A DNA stretch of 64,000 nucleotides from Paulownia fortunei. Its lineage: Eukaryota; Streptophyta; Magnoliopsida; Lamiales; Paulowniaceae. The notes under the pieces are model-generated. The model was not told the DNA's origin. It did not search any database and saw only the letters and a program-made list of their open reading frames with translations. Shown here piece after piece: positions 23,030 to 34,965 of this stretch; the first letter of the stretch is position 1; the number at the start of each line of letters is the position of its first letter. The position numbers and the translations under genes are program-made. The stretch spans positions 17,272,551 to 17,336,550 of the forward strand of contig CM033106.1 in the NCBI GenBank assembly GCA_019321725.1, in the 5' to 3' direction.

Positions 23030-24260
23030 TATATATTGAGAGGCTGAACGAATTATTTAAATCAAATCCAAAACTGTACTATGTTTGCAAATTAAAGAAA
23101 TGCACACACCTTGTTGTTACATTTACAAAAGGTAAAAGGAAAGGCATGCTGAAAATTATGGAGTTTTTGTGACATTTTGAACATATCTTTGGACAGAAGA
23201 TTAAAGCTGGCAAAAGCTCTTTTATTGTTGACAAAAAATTCCCCATTTTAAGTATGCAAAATACTCCAACAAGTTACAGGTTTTTCATTAAAATATCTAC
23301 CCATCATCTACTTAGGAGTGTCGTTGTATAAAGGCAGGAAAAAATGGATGTTGTTTGATTCTTTACTGCCTAAGGTTCATGCTAGATTGCAAGGATTTAA
23401 GAAATCTTTCTTTCATGTGGAGGTAGGCCAACTTTGATCAAGAGTGTTTTAAGCACCACGCCGATATTGTTGCTTTAGGTTCTCCAACCACCAGACTTGT
23501 TCTACGTCATCATAATAGAATCATGGCGCAGCATTTAAGGGGATTCTCCTATGGTGATAACAGAATTCATTGGACATTCTGGACTGAAATATGCCAGCCA
23601 TACGAGTAAGGGGGATTAAATATCAGAAAACTCGAGGATATTGTTCGTGCTCTTAGCTACAAATATTGGTGGCGCTTTCAGCAACTGTCATCACTTTGGG
23701 CTAAAAAATTTCAGCAGCAAATACAGTTCGGGGTCATATCCTGGTTTGTCTAAGGCTAAACCAATGGACTCTCTTTGCAGGAAACGAATGTGTAAGGTTC
23801 ATGAGGAGGTTGAACAACATATATTCTGGAACATGGGTGCTGAAAAGATTTATTTTTGGTTTGATCAATGATTTGGGGAAGAGCCGTTATGTTGAACTCT
23901 TCTGAATGCAGCCTTTGTGAATGATTTTGTTGCTGACTTCCTACAAGGAAATGAATGGAATAGGGCCAGATTGCTTCAGCTTCTGCCTATTCATTTGGTG
24001 GAAAAAATTTGCGCAAGTGATGGAAAATTTTCCATTAAATCTGCCTGGGAGATCATTCTCCAAGGTAAGGTTTGGGGAGAACTTCCAAAATGACTGCTGG
24101 AACTGTAATTTAACCCCTTCCGTGTCTTCTTTTACTTGGAGGTTGATACATAATTTGGTTCCCGTGCATGAAGTCAAGCAAGCTAGAGGTATGTGTAGTG
24201 CAGAGTTGGAAATTATACCCTATGTATTTTTTGAGAGTCGAAAGGCAAAGGAGATATTAG
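23030..24260 (+). pseudogene. L1-type LINE 2: RT C-terminus and zf-RVT
   Basis: Broken frames start in RT (HFEHIFGQKIKAGKSSFIV, about 23173; then YLGVSLYKGRKKWMLFDS from 23309) and proceed through the LINE C-terminal region to a zinc-binding zone (SSFTWRLIHNLVPVHEVKQ, about 24128). It is the same family and orientation as LINE 1 but a separate copy, 5'-truncated near 23030. It has multiple stops. Confidence 0.78.
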
Positions 24261-24599
24261 CATTCTTTGCGACACTTTTCTGTGCAGGACATAGAAACTG
24301 GAAGTTTATCTTTCAAGCTTCAATCATGGAGATTATCTTCTCCATATCACAAAAAAGGCCATATCAGGATGTTAATTCCATTGCTTGTCTGCTGGTTTAA
24401 ATGGCTCGAAAGGAATGATGCAAAGTACCGAAGTAAAGTTTTCAGCAGTTCAAGAATCATATGTAGAGTTGTTCATCATGTACAACTCTTATTAAAAGAA
24501 ACCAGGATGTTGAGTGAGTATTGGAGGGGTGATACAAATATTGCTCAACTCTTTGGTGAATTTCATGACAGCTGAAACAAGCAAAATCAACCTGTTATT

Positions 24600-25020
24600 G
24601 TCACTTGGCGAAACCACATTCAAAGCTATTTTAAACTGAATATGGATGGCGCGTCAAAAGGAAACCCGGGTGATGCAGGAGCTGGCGGTGTAGTTCGGGA
24701 CTGTCAGGAGAATGTTGTGCTTGCTCTCTCGGAGTTCTTGGGGATAAAAACTAACATATATGTGGAGATAGCAGCCTTGGCAATCGGACTGGAGCTTTGC
24801 CATAGTAGGGGAATTGCCAAACTTTGGGAGGAAATGGATGCAAAAGTGATCCTCCATCTCCTTAAATCATCCACAGGCCGTTAGACGCTCCAATCACTTA
24901 TCCGCAAAATGGACATCACTTTTATGCACATATACAGTGAAAGGGAACCTTGCAGTTGATTTCCTAGCAAATGAAGCGTGCGTTCACAAAACATTCTCTC
25001 TTTTAGACTACACTCAAATT
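24600..25020 (+). pseudogene. L1-type LINE 2: RNase H domain
   Basis: FKLNMDGASKGNPGDAGAGGVVRD is followed by YVEIAALAIGLELC and EEMDAKVILHLL, open to a stop at 24882. The Asp-Glu-Asp set is visible. After the stop, a degraded segment (about 24900-25010) covers the last RNase H block. It is 80 codons of otherwise clean domain, better preserved than the RT upstream. Confidence 0.85.
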
Positions 25021-25353
25021 TTGGGAATCATTTTTGGAATAGTTATATTAGATAGAATAGGTATTCCGGATTTTCATTTTAAAGTGTAAGGGAGTAGTAG
25101 TACACCGTATTTGCTTTTCTATATATTGTAAAAGAATAGTACTCCCTTTTGAGCTTTTCTTAATTTTCCCTTTGTACTCTTCAAACTTTAATTATTTTTA
25201 AATAAATGTGTAAGAGTTCTTGCCAAATCTCCCATCTAAGCACAAACACCTTTAATTTTAAAAACAATTCCTAGTAATTTGACCGAAAAAAATGATAGCA
25301 CCTCAAAATTCTCTCTCTATAAATTCTCCTCCTAACCTGAAGACACCTAATCC
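25021..25353 (+). other. LINE 2 3' UTR and MULE left flank
   Basis: Noncoding. 'aaagtgtaagggagtagtag' (25080) resembles the 3' UTR of LINE 1 ('tgtaagggaggagtcctcc'). The LINE ends near 25210 in an AT-rich tail (ttaaataaatgtg). The last 140 bp before 25354 show nothing recognisable. Confidence 0.45.
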
Positions 25354-25634
25354 GGCTTAATTGCAAAATTGGTCCTGTAACTATAGGGAGTGATGTTTTT
25401 TAACATTTTATTTTTTCAACTGGCAATTTAAGACTAACTCTAAAAAATTCACACATTGAGGACAAATTTGACCAAAAATTTCAATTATGCTTAGAAATTA
25501 TCATATGTCGGTCACGTGACTCCCCAAAATTGAGAATTTTCAATTTCTCAGCTATATTAGCTAATGTGGAGAGAGAGGAATTAAGAATGGGCTAATTGGG
25601 TTGCTTACATGTAAAGAAAAGCCACATGAATGGA
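25354..25634 (+). repeat. MULE left terminal inverted repeat
   Basis: It pairs with 34966-35252. Shared stretches in order are 'ttggtcctgtaactatagg', 'ttcaactggcaatttaaga', 'agaaattatcat', 'gagagagaggaattaagaa' and 'gccacatgaatgga'. In MuDR-type elements the TIRs hold the promoters and the transposase-binding sites. Confidence 0.85.
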
Positions 25635-25798
25635 TAACGTGGCTTTAGTTGTCCATGTGGCATTTTTTAAGAGGGAAAATTAACCTCCACTCCCTCTAAC
25701 CCAATTCATCCCCAAATCTGCTAAAAAGAACCCTAGCCTGATTGTCCCATTAATCATAATTCAATAAACTGAAGGAAAATCTTGCAAAATCATTCGCA

Positions 25799-26625
25799 AT
25801 GTCTCACATATCAAGGTTCGTGGATTGTTATTGTGAAAGGAGGGTTGTGCTCGGACATGATGGATGGATGACAATCTAGGAAGGAGGTTCCATGCTTGTC
25901 TTGACTACAATATAAGAAATTTCTTTTGTTTTCAAAGAAAAAATTATGCTGTCTATTAATAGTTGTTTCGAACTTTTTGTTTAAAACTCTGAGTATATTT
26001 GAAGGCCGGTCTTTGAAGGTAGAGATGGAGAAGGCTACTGCCCACTACAATTTTTTGCTAAAAATTTGAAAGATTTCAAAGAAATTTTGCAATAAATTTG
26101 AATTGTAATAATGTAGAAATTCGATAAATTCTCTTAGAAAATTTGGAAGAAATAATAATGCCAAAAACTGTAATGTTGAAGAAGTCTTGCAAGAAATTTC
26201 AACTTCAATTTTTATGATGTTCAAATTAATTAAATGTAGATTTTAGTGTTGTAGAATTTTGTAAGGAACTAGAAAGGATAAATTTAAATTAAAAAAGATT
26301 TGAATAATTGTAAAAAGAAATATTGAAATAGTATTTCAATTGTAATTGAGATAAATTTCGATGCTGCAAAAAAATTTCAATGTTGTCTAAAATGTTAAAT
26401 AATATCTAATTATAATTGAGATAAATTTTAATTATTTTTACTGAGTGGAGGCTGTAAATTGTTTACTTGAGAGGATCCTCCAATGTGCCATAGGGCCAGG
26501 ACAATAATTCCTAACTTCCTGAGGAGGCTTAATGCCATGGAGGAAGAGGTTGTGAAACTGAAATCCAACAATAAAAAGCTACTTAAATTGGTTGTAAAGA
26601 TGCCATTGCTTTTTATTATTTTCTG
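25799..26625 (+). pseudogene. GRF-type zinc-finger gene inside the MULE
   Basis: The first exon starts at the ATG at 25799 (MSHISRFVDCYCERRVVLGHDGW). After a 1-base shift and a stop it reads NLGRRFHACLDY. This is the GRF zinc-finger pattern CxC...GRRFxxC. The second exon begins near 26447: GCKLFT, then a TGA where Trp is expected, EDPPMCHRARTIIPNFLRR, then a predicted coiled coil (LNAMEEEVVKLKSNNKKLLK) and a short hydrophobic end (MPLLFIIFC, stop at about 26625). The implied intron is about 25913-26446. Its donor site is no longer GT. GRF/coiled-coil/membrane-tail proteins form a large plant family of unknown function (At4g04775-like). It is read from the left TIR toward the transposase gene. 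Broken by frameshift and nonsense change. Confidence 0.72.
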
Positions 26626-26848
26626 TTGAATATGGACATCATATAAGAGGTTGATTGCAGTGAAGGTGGAAAACAAAGGTCATAGCTTCAAGATGACATA
26701 TTGATCCTAGTTTTAATTTTTATATTATGTAGTTAATTAGGATTTTTAATGTGTAGTGTTGTGTAGGATCTTTAATGTAATGTAATGTCATGTAATATTG
26801 TGTTGTGTAGGATCTTTAATTTCTGTACAAGTTGTAGGATTTGACAAT

Positions 26849-26990
26849 ATATATTTTTAATTATCTTGAATTTACAATGTTGTGTTTCAAATGAGTAGTG
26901 AAAATGTACAAAATTTGCAAAATATATTTTTAATGATCTTGAATTTGCAATGTTGTGTTTGAAATGAGTAGTGAATATGTACATAATTTG
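26849..26990 (+). repeat. Two-copy 73 bp tandem repeat in MULE
   Basis: Units start at 26849 and 26922. Both read 'atatatttttaat-atcttg', then 'aatgttgtgttt-aaatgag' and 'tagtgaa-atgtaca-aattt', with only a few differences. It lies between the 3' ends of the two convergent MULE genes. Confidence 0.75.
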
Positions 26991-27150
26991 TAATTGTGTT
27001 TTAATTTACAATTTTGAAGAATGATAATGAAAATTATTATGCAACAAATTAACGAAGACAAGAAATCTAAAATCATAATTACATTGCTATTACAAAATGA
27101 AGGCTCTGCTTGGGCATTACAATGAATGGCATCAAAGAATAGCCATTAAA

Positions 27151-27358
27151 AATATGCATTTACATTAACTTCCCAGCCTACTTCTATCTATCCTTCAACA
27201 AAAAAATAGCCACAGGCTACTAGACATTAACATCAACTGAATAGCCATATGCTACTATATACATCAACTGAATATGTATTTACATTAATTTCCCAGCCTA
27301 CTTCTATGTATCCTTTAGCAAAAAAATAGCCACAGCCTACTAGACATTAACATCAACT
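27151..27358 (-). repeat. 120 bp tandem repeat (1.7 copies) in MULE
   Basis: Units start at 27151 and 27271 (aatatgcatttacattaac / aatatgtatttacattaat). They share 'tcccagcctacttctat', 'aaaaaaatagccacag' and 'ctactagacattaacatcaac'. It lies just past the stop of the transposase gene's last exon, in the zone where both MULE genes end. Confidence 0.75.
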
Positions 27359-27360
27359 TC

Positions 27361-27758
27361 CTAAACAATTTTGTTCGCTTCACCAAAAGGTAGCCACAGG
27401 CTACTAGACCAAAAAAAAGTCAATAACATCAAAATCACTACCATAGCATTCACTATCTTTTTAACTGACATTGCTGATAAAAGTCCATATGCTTTTGCCA
27501 TCTTCCACTGTCTTTGGGCATTTAGCCATTTGTAGTTGGTTGTACATTGAAGGACCATCCACATGTGGGAGGTGTTAGGATTGTTGAATTTGAGACTCTG
27601 TGTTGCCACTTCATCCTCACACACCTCATGAATTTGAGACGGCTGTGAAGGTGGCAAAATTGTAGGATTGACTAGAGATGAAGGTGGACTAGTATGTTGG
27701 CTACTAGAATTCACTAGAGGAATAGGTTGTTTTTGTATCTTCTTTTACTTCTTAACAC
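27361..27758 (-). pseudogene. Last exon of MULE transposase gene (C-terminal tail)
   Basis: The minus strand is open for about 117 codons to a stop at 27361. It has a Ser/Pro-rich stretch (SSSQHTSPPSSL, residues 2-13) and a strongly hydrophobic segment (MVVILMLLTFFW, about residues 90-101) close to the end. A splice acceptor (ttgttttgaaatag) precedes it at 27759. A matching donor (gtaagt) at 31617 closes the exon upstream, so the Athila element at 27851-31612 lies in the intron. I do not recognise a catalytic domain here. Assignment to the transposase gene rests on strand, position and splice sites. Confidence 0.5.
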
Positions 27759-27850
27759 CTATTTCAAAACAAGTTCATTAAATATCTAATGCAATGTCCT
27801 CACTTCCTAATTCATATCTATTTATTTTTGGTACATATATTTGTAGTTAC

Positions 27851-28725
27851 TAATGAGTGGATTTTATACCCATTAATTGAGTACTATTTGCTTAACTTTT
27901 TGTTTAGTTTTTAATATTTTTGTGAGTTTTATTGTCATTTTATATTTATTTTGGAGATTTGAAGATGAAGGAAGAATGTCACTTAGATGTACTAAAATCT
28001 ACATTCATCTTACATTTTCAAAAAAAAATAAAAAAAAATCGGTCGAGCACAGTAGCTACAGTGCCTAGGCGTTGCAGCCACTAGAATGCAGCACTTAGGT
28101 GCTGCCAATTCGTGCCTTTTTGCCCTCTTTAGGGCATCTCTCATATGATTTTCAACATTTCAAAAGCCTCCAAGAGTCAAAAATCTTTTTCAGAGAGGGA
28201 GAGAGGAAAAGAGGAAGAGAAGAGAAAAGAAGCCAATAAAGAAGAAGGAAGAAGAGAAGAAAATGAGAGATTTCTTCCAAGTTTTATTTCATTTTCCTCT
28301 TTCTCTCATTAAATGTGTTCATGAATATTGTTAAGTTATTATTCATTTTTACCATCATGAACTAATTTTCTTTTCTACGGTTGTGATAGAATCTAATTAT
28401 GATATTTTGAATATTTGTATCAATTCAATTCTTGATTTAATTTTCAAGTTGAGTTTTCTACATTGTTCTTAATGCATTCAATTACTTGGCCACTAATTGA
28501 ATGATTTGTTAATCATATTGACTAGGGATGTGATATATGTGTCTAGTTATATGTGTAGAAAATCATAAATTACATGTGAGATAGGAATATACTTGCATGG
28601 TTTGTTTAGTCATGTTTGAGATCCATAGAACCTAATCAATTGTTGATTGTTGTAATTCACATAAGAATATAGTGGATTAACAATTGATGACATTTTTTAT
28701 TTGACCTTGGGAGAGGCTTTACATC
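27851..28725 (+). repeat. Athila-family LTR, copy 2 (3'-truncated)
   Basis: It starts TAATGAGTGG, a one-base variant of the TGATGAGTGG start at 30434, and matches that LTR to 'gagaggct' at 28725. It keeps two imperfect palindromes (28059-28074, 28089-28104). Confidence 0.75.
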
Positions 28726-30433
28726 ATCCTTGACATTGAAAAGGATAAAAGCATCTCTCTCATACAAGGATAATTATTTTTGGTCATCGAGCATACACTT
28801 AATAATATACAAATGACATTTGATCCCATGTCGAATTATGCTCAATATGCTTATCTTTGGGGATTACCTACACTTCTGGAGCATACAAAGGCATGGCATG
28901 AGAAACACTTATTCTTGGACCCTAGTTGAGCAAAGAAGAAGTCCGGCTGAAAATTATAAATTAAGTGCTTCTTGGGAGGCAACCCAAGTGTTTTACAATT
29001 TTTTTTCTTATTTAGTTGTTTAATATTCTTTTTTTTTCTTTTAGTTTGATGAATTTTTGTTTGTTTTCATTCAAGATCTAACTCAAGTTTGGGGGAGGAT
29101 TTGTAAAATAAGGAGTGATATGTCACCAACTAATGAATGCATATCCATCATTGTTATAGAAGAGGACGATGATAAAGTTAATGTAAACTAATACCATTCA
29201 GAAAAGTCTTCTATATCCTATCTTACTTTATTTAACATTGAAGACAATGTTAGTTCAAAGTTTGAGGGGGGATGTATGTACTTCATTTGATTTTGTTTGT
29301 TCATAACTTTTGGAAATTGATGAATGTTGTGCTCATGTATGTACTTGACTCTTGTGACAATTTTTACATTTCTTGTAATCATTTGGCATATTGAGCACAT
29401 AGCCTTGAACATTTGGATTTTCTGCATGCTTAGAAAAAGTTTATGTGAACTCGATACTTTTTTTTGCGATCTCATATAAGTTTAGAACTTGTTTGATTGT
29501 CACTTGAGGTAAAATTCTAGGATACATAACATTAAGAAAGTGATTTAGGTCATTTTTTGACTATTTAAGCCTTTCAAGCCATCCTATTTATGATGCATAA
29601 TTCCTAGTGTCCCCCATTGAGCTTATTGAATCATTTTCTTTATCACCCTACAAATCAACCTCAACCAATGAATTAATTTTTTTTATCTTACATATTACCC
29701 CACACTCAACTAATTGCTATTCTAGTAACATCATTTTGAGGATTGAAAGTGGTTAAAAAAAATGGCAAAAGAGGTGGCGATTTGTACAAAACTCTCAAAA
29801 AATAAATATATAAAGAAATATGAGAAAAGAGTGCAACACTCATTGTTCATAAAAACAAATAAGTTTTCAGGTGTATCACTTGAAAAGCAAAAAGAATATG
29901 TGAATAAAAGAGGGGAGTTTAACGAATAAAGTGGTGTGATAAATCAAAAGAAGAAAGGTTCGTGAAGGTGTGAGATGAAGATGTAGTGTGTTATGAGTAA
30001 TTTGAGCCACTATATTATCTTTTATCCTACCATTACCTTAGCCACACATTACAAGCTTTCAAAGTCCTAATGATCTTTGATGTTGTGTTAGTTTACATTA
30101 ATGGAAGGTGACATGAAAAAAAGCCTATGGAATTGTAAAACACATAAATAAGAGATAAATAACTTTCTTGTGAGTTTGTATAAACCAATCCGAGAGGCAA
30201 AAAACTAGATGTAAGAGGCTAAACACACACACATTCAAAGGATTTAAAGATGGTGAATTTGACACTTGAGTTGAAATCATGTATTTTGATGATATTTTGA
30301 GATTTCTTAAGTTATAAATTTATAATAATTTTTTAGCCCTATTTGGTTAGTTGATTGTGATCATTGCTTGTTATTTACTTGTTTTGTTTCTTTATTTTGC
30401 TCAAGGACTAGAAAATATTAAGTTTGGGGTATT
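28726..30433 (+). repeat. Athila internal 3' region without coding capacity
   Basis: Landmarks are the hairpin sequence at 28971-28988 (CTTGGG-AGGCAA-CCCAAG) after a degraded coding stretch, the 'cattgaagacaatgttagtt' phrase (29235), 'cacatattaccccacactcaac' type sequence near 29690, and the polypurine tract 'agtttggggt' at 30421. It corresponds to 1150-2556. No open frame of note. Confidence 0.65.
28971..28988 (+). other. Perfect 6-bp-stem hairpin downstream of Athila pol
   Basis: CTTGGG and CCCAAG flank AGGCAA. The phrase 'cttgggaggcaacccaag' with preceding 'taagtgctt' recurs in many plant Athila/Tat elements just after the coding region. Its function is unknown. Confidence 0.6.
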
Positions 30434-31612
30434 TGATGAGTGGATTTTATACCCATTAATTGAATACCATTTGCTTAACTTTTTGTTTAGTTTTTGATAT
30501 TTTTGTGAGTTTTATTGTCATTTTTAATATTTATTTTGGAGATTTGAAGATGAAGGAAGAATGTCACGTGGATGTACTAAAATCTACATTCATCTTACAT
30601 TTTGAAATATATATATATATATATATTTCGGCCGCGCACGGTAGCTACAGCGCCTAGAGGCTGTTAGATGGGTTTTTAAGGGCAAATTCATCATTTTGCC
30701 CTCTTTAGGGCATCTCCCATCTGATTTTCAACATTTCAAAAGCCTCCAAGAGTCAAAAATCATTTTTAGAGAGGAAGAGAGGGAGAGAAGAGAAAATAAG
30801 CCAAGAAAGAAGAGAAGAAGATGAGAGATTTCTTCAAAGAGTTGAGAAGAAGACACAAAGAGAAGAAACTCCTACTTTTAAGTTTTATTTCATTTTCCTC
30901 TTGCTCTCATTAATTATGTTCATGGATATTGTTAAGTTATTATTCATTTTTACCATCATGAATTAATTTTCTTTCCTAGGGTTGTGATATAATATAATTA
31001 TGATGTTTTGAATATTTGTATCAATTCAATTCTTTATTTAATTTTTAAGTTGAGTTTTCTACATTGTTCTTAATGCTCTTAATGCTTTCAATTACTTGGT
31101 CACTAATTGAATGATTTGCAAATCATATTGACTAGGGAGGTGATATATGTGTCTAGTTATATGTGTAGAAAATCAAAAATTGCATATGAAATAGAAATAT
31201 ACTTACATGATTTGTGTAGTCATGATTGAGATCCATAGAACCTAATGAATTGTTGATTGTTGTAATTCACATATGAATATAGTATGTTAGCAATTGATGA
31301 TATTTTCATTAGACCTTGGGAGAGGCTAGTGGATAATTTAGGGATTCTCGACTATCACTTAGGAATTAAATTGAAATTGATGAGATAAATTATTCAATTC
31401 AGATTAATAATGGTGAAATCATAACCCTAGATTTTTTAGTTATTAAATTTTATCTTTAATTGCTTTTTATTATTAGTTTAGTTTAGTGAAATTTAGTTTG
31501 TAATCATCAACACATTTTTGCATTTATTCAAATCAAATTAGAGTTAACATAATTTTGATACTTAATAATTCAACAATCCTCGTGGGAATGACACTTATTC
31601 AACAATTATATA
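30434..31612 (+). repeat. Athila-family LTR, copy 3
   Basis: It starts TGATGAGTGG after the polypurine tract. It holds an (AT)n run at 30607-30627 where copies 1 and 2 have A-rich runs, and one residual palindrome (30648-30663); the second palindrome is deleted. It ends near 'ctcgtgggaatgacacttat' and 'caattatata'. Confidence 0.75.
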
Positions 31613-31617
31613 CTTAC

Positions 31618-34440
31618 TCTTGTATGCCTTCCACTTTCACTCGTATTGTTTGAAATGCCTTGCTTTGTCTCATTGTTTTTCTTTCTCACCTGCACAATGC
31701 ACAAACAACCTCAATGGAGTAAAATATAACAAGAAACATTTCAATTTAATAACAAAATGCATATAAAACTTTCTATTAATTTTTTCTATCCCTTCCTAAG
31801 CTAATGCCTTGTTCGTCACCATACACATCACATATTAATGTGCTATCCACCTGGATTGTAGCATTATTCAAATCAACACCTTCTTTGCCCTCTATGTTTG
31901 GACATGTGGTAGCATTATGTCTTTCCACACCACAAATCCTATATTTAATAGTAGATTGTTGTCTCCCCAACTTCATTGTCTTCTCTTATTTGGTTCTTTT
32001 TTTGTGCTTAACCATAAGCTCATCAGGTTCCCTTCTTCTTGCCCTAGATAGCCTACCTACCCCTCTTCTAAAATTTGGAGGTAAAGGTAGAATGAACATT
32101 ATCTCATCTCGTAATTTCTCACAATTAATTCTTATTATGGTAGGTGCATACACTTTTTTGTATGCGTCAATAGTATAACATTCATTAACATAATCCTCTG
32201 GCATTTCATGTTGATTAAAGATTGCACTAATAGCATGCTTACATGGAATGCCACTCAATCCCCACATTATACAAGTACATGACAACTCTTCCAAATCTAC
32301 ACAGTATTGGCTCCTATCAAAACATGAAATTTGGTAATTCTTATCATCAGCTTAATAGGAATGCAATCTTCCACCTTCTCCACATGTTTTTTCTTATTTT
32401 TTTTTATTTTGGGACATAGCCTGCCTTCCATTTAGCCTCTGCCCTATCTCTATTTTCTTGAAGCCTTTTTCATTATGTATTCTCTAATCACTCAAGCATA
32501 GTGATCATTGGCTTCTCTCTAGCATCTAAAATGGACATGTTGAATGTTTCACAATAATTGTTCAGAAGCATATCACATTTAGGTGCCTCACTGAAATGGG
32601 ACCTACTCCATTGCATCAGTGGTTTGTCATTCAATCACTCTACAACATTTTCATTTAGCTCCTTTATTTACTGCATTCTAAGTTTGAACTCTCCAATTGT
32701 ACTGGTATGTGCAACCCTCCACATTGCATTTTTATAGGTCTAATCCCTAAATCTAGTACTCTTAAAGTTGTTGTGAAAATATCTAACACAAAATATGTGG
32801 TCAGATCCAGGGAATGCTTCATTAAAGGCCTGAATGAGACCTTTCTATTTGTTAGATATAAAAATGTATTCATACTCTCTGACTATTCCCAAATCATGCT
32901 TTAAGACAGTTAGGAACCATTCCCAAGTCTCCCTAGACTCTTTACTTACAATTAAATATGCAATGGTGTACAAGTTATTATTTAGATCCACACCTACATT
33001 TGTTATCAAAATCCCCCATGGGGTCCTTTCAGATGATACCCATCCACCCCAATAATAGGCCTACAACCTGCTAAAAATTTTAATGAATAGAAGTAAGCAT
33101 AAAAACTATTGAACCTTTAGTCCCATTTTCATCCTCCTCAGTTCCCAAAATAACAGTGGACCCAAGGTTGGTCCTTATAAGTTCTTCAGCATAATCCCAT
33201 AATTTAGTGTAAAAGATGCACTTTATCAATTTTAAGGTCTTTCTTTTTGCTCTATATGCTTGATCTTTTAACATATGGCATCTAAGTTCATTAATCACAT
33301 CTACCCTGAATCCTTTGACATTTTTTTAGGATTTGATTTAAACTTTTGCATGTATCTCTCACTTAACCAAGTTGTTTTCATATTTTTCACATTAAATATT
33401 TATGGACATGAATGATAAGGGTTGTACTCCCTAATTTGGAAAGTACACTTATCCTTCATCTTAATGAGATGTATCTTCCACTCACATTCCTCCCTTCCAA
33501 ATTTAACATACACTCTCACCTTGTTATTCATTGTGAATTTTAAAGTTTTTTCAGTTTTAATTGTATCTGATTGAGCTGTTTTCCTAAATTTTGCATTTAA
33601 CTAAAAATTATACCCATATCAAAAATAGGATCATAAATCAAGGTTAGATTGAAAACAAGGTAATTAAGACCTTATTCGTCTTTATCGGATACCTTATGTT
33701 CATCTAAATCTATGTCATTATGCACCACATCATCCTCACCAAACTCACTTTAATCATTTCCTAAGTTTTCATTCTCAGTAGGAATTTCGTCCACATTTTG
33801 TTCGAATAACTCATCATCATCAACACTCTCATATTCTATGTCATAGCCACTATCATAAAAATCATGTTAATCATCTCCTAAACCTGCACCATTCTCATCA
33901 TTTTTCTGACCTAGACATCCCTTATCTACTTTCCTTTCATCATCCTCAATAGCATCTTCCTCAGCCACACCAGCCCCTACATTTAGCTCCCCACTACATT
34001 CTTTACCTACTACCCCTGCCTCTGCATTTTCCTCACACACATCACCCTCTCATGAAATAGCATTGTCATCCTCATCCTCACATCTTTACCCTATCCCAAA
34101 ACAACATTATCATTTAAACTGGCAATACCCTCCCTAGATGAATTTTGTTAACCAGGCTGTAAATTGATTTCAACCTCTACATATACATGTAAATCCCTAA
34201 GTGGAACATGTTTAATACACTATTCCTTAATATCATCATCACTATATAACAATTTAAATCCATTATTAATTAGTAATAGTACCTCCTGACCTATTTCTTC
34301 ATCACTAAACAATTTTAGATTTAATCAATTAATAGCTTCTACATTATCAAAGAAAATCACATTCCCACCAATGTAATGTGTAATAAGGTTTGAAACTCAC
34401 CCCTATAATGCACAACCACTGTCAAAGGTGAACTGGTTCG
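31618..34440 (-). pseudogene. MuDR-type MULE transposase
   Basis: Minus-strand order matches MuDR transposases. An N-terminal PB1-like block (YIGGNVIFFDNVEAIN about 34380; RDLHVYVEVEI about 34180) is followed by an acidic stretch (about 34080-33700) and the MuDR DNA-binding region (KAYRAKRK-type: QAYRAKRKTLKLIK at about 33265). A degraded DDE core lies at about 33110-32450. The SWIM zinc finger (CTCIMWGLSGIPCKHA, 32285-32235) is followed by EDYVNECYTIDAYKK and a zinc knuckle (YRICGVERHNATTC, first Cys replaced by Tyr, about 31945). The core has many stops and frameshifts, so no transposase is made. The SWIM part is open for 102 codons. Transcription would start from the right TIR. Confidence 0.85.
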
Positions 34441-34965
34441 ACTTGTGGAAAACAGAAAAGAAAAAAAATAAAAAACAAAATAAAAAAGACAAAAGATTAA
34501 AAAAAATATATCATTAAAAAATAAACATGTCAACGCCACATGTCTACAAATAACAAACAAATAAATATCAAAGATATAAATGGAGGAACCATTCCACACT
34601 TTAAAAACACAGCGAAGGACTACACCCATTAAAAATGGGGTTTTTGCGTACTAATCAAGGCTGATATCATAGAAAAATAGGGGACACTCATATTGTTAAT
34701 ATATTTTTATTATTAAACTAAACTAAACATAATATTTAAACAAAAAATGGATGGTCACACTTACTATATAGAGGAGAAGGCAGCTTCAAGTTCCTTTGGC
34801 TCTATACATAAACCATTTCTCACCCTTCCCTTATGTTGATATACAAATATTTTTGGGTTTTTACTTAAAATTTTGGTTTGGGGCTTAGGGATTTTTGTGG
34901 AGTGGAAAGGGGTTGTTGTTTTTGTTCAAGGGTTTTTTCTTTCATCACATCATAGACCTGTTTTG
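34441..34965 (-). other. MULE transposase 5' region
   Basis: It lies between the right TIR and the first coding block. AT-rich with A/T homopolymers (34458-34510). Apart from being the probable 5' UTR or promoter-proximal sequence of the transposase gene, nothing specific is seen. Confidence 0.35.

Larger units (their letters stand above)
27851..31612 (+). mobile_element. Athila-family deletion derivative nested in the MULE
   Basis: It consists of a partial 5' LTR (27851-28725), the 3' noncoding end of the internal region (28726-30433) and a 3' LTR (30434-31612). Gag, pol and the primer site are missing. The LTR stops abruptly at about 28725 after 'gaccttgggagaggct', and the same place in the 3' LTR (31315) continues, so one deletion removed the end of the LTR together with most of the interior. 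Flanks GTTAC (27846) and CTTAC (31613) may be a mutated 5 bp target duplication. The LTR termini are TA...TA instead of TG...CA, so the limits are approximate. Confidence 0.7.

Noticed and set aside
30607..30627. (AT)n run, and similar runs at 39160, 48182 and 62706
   Set aside because: Ordinary microsatellites in AT-rich repeats. Noted only where they help compare LTR copies.
34357..34629. Phe-rich 90-codon frame on the minus strand
   Set aside because: Mostly T/A homopolymer upstream of the MULE transposase. Only its last part overlaps the real N-terminal block, in a different reading.
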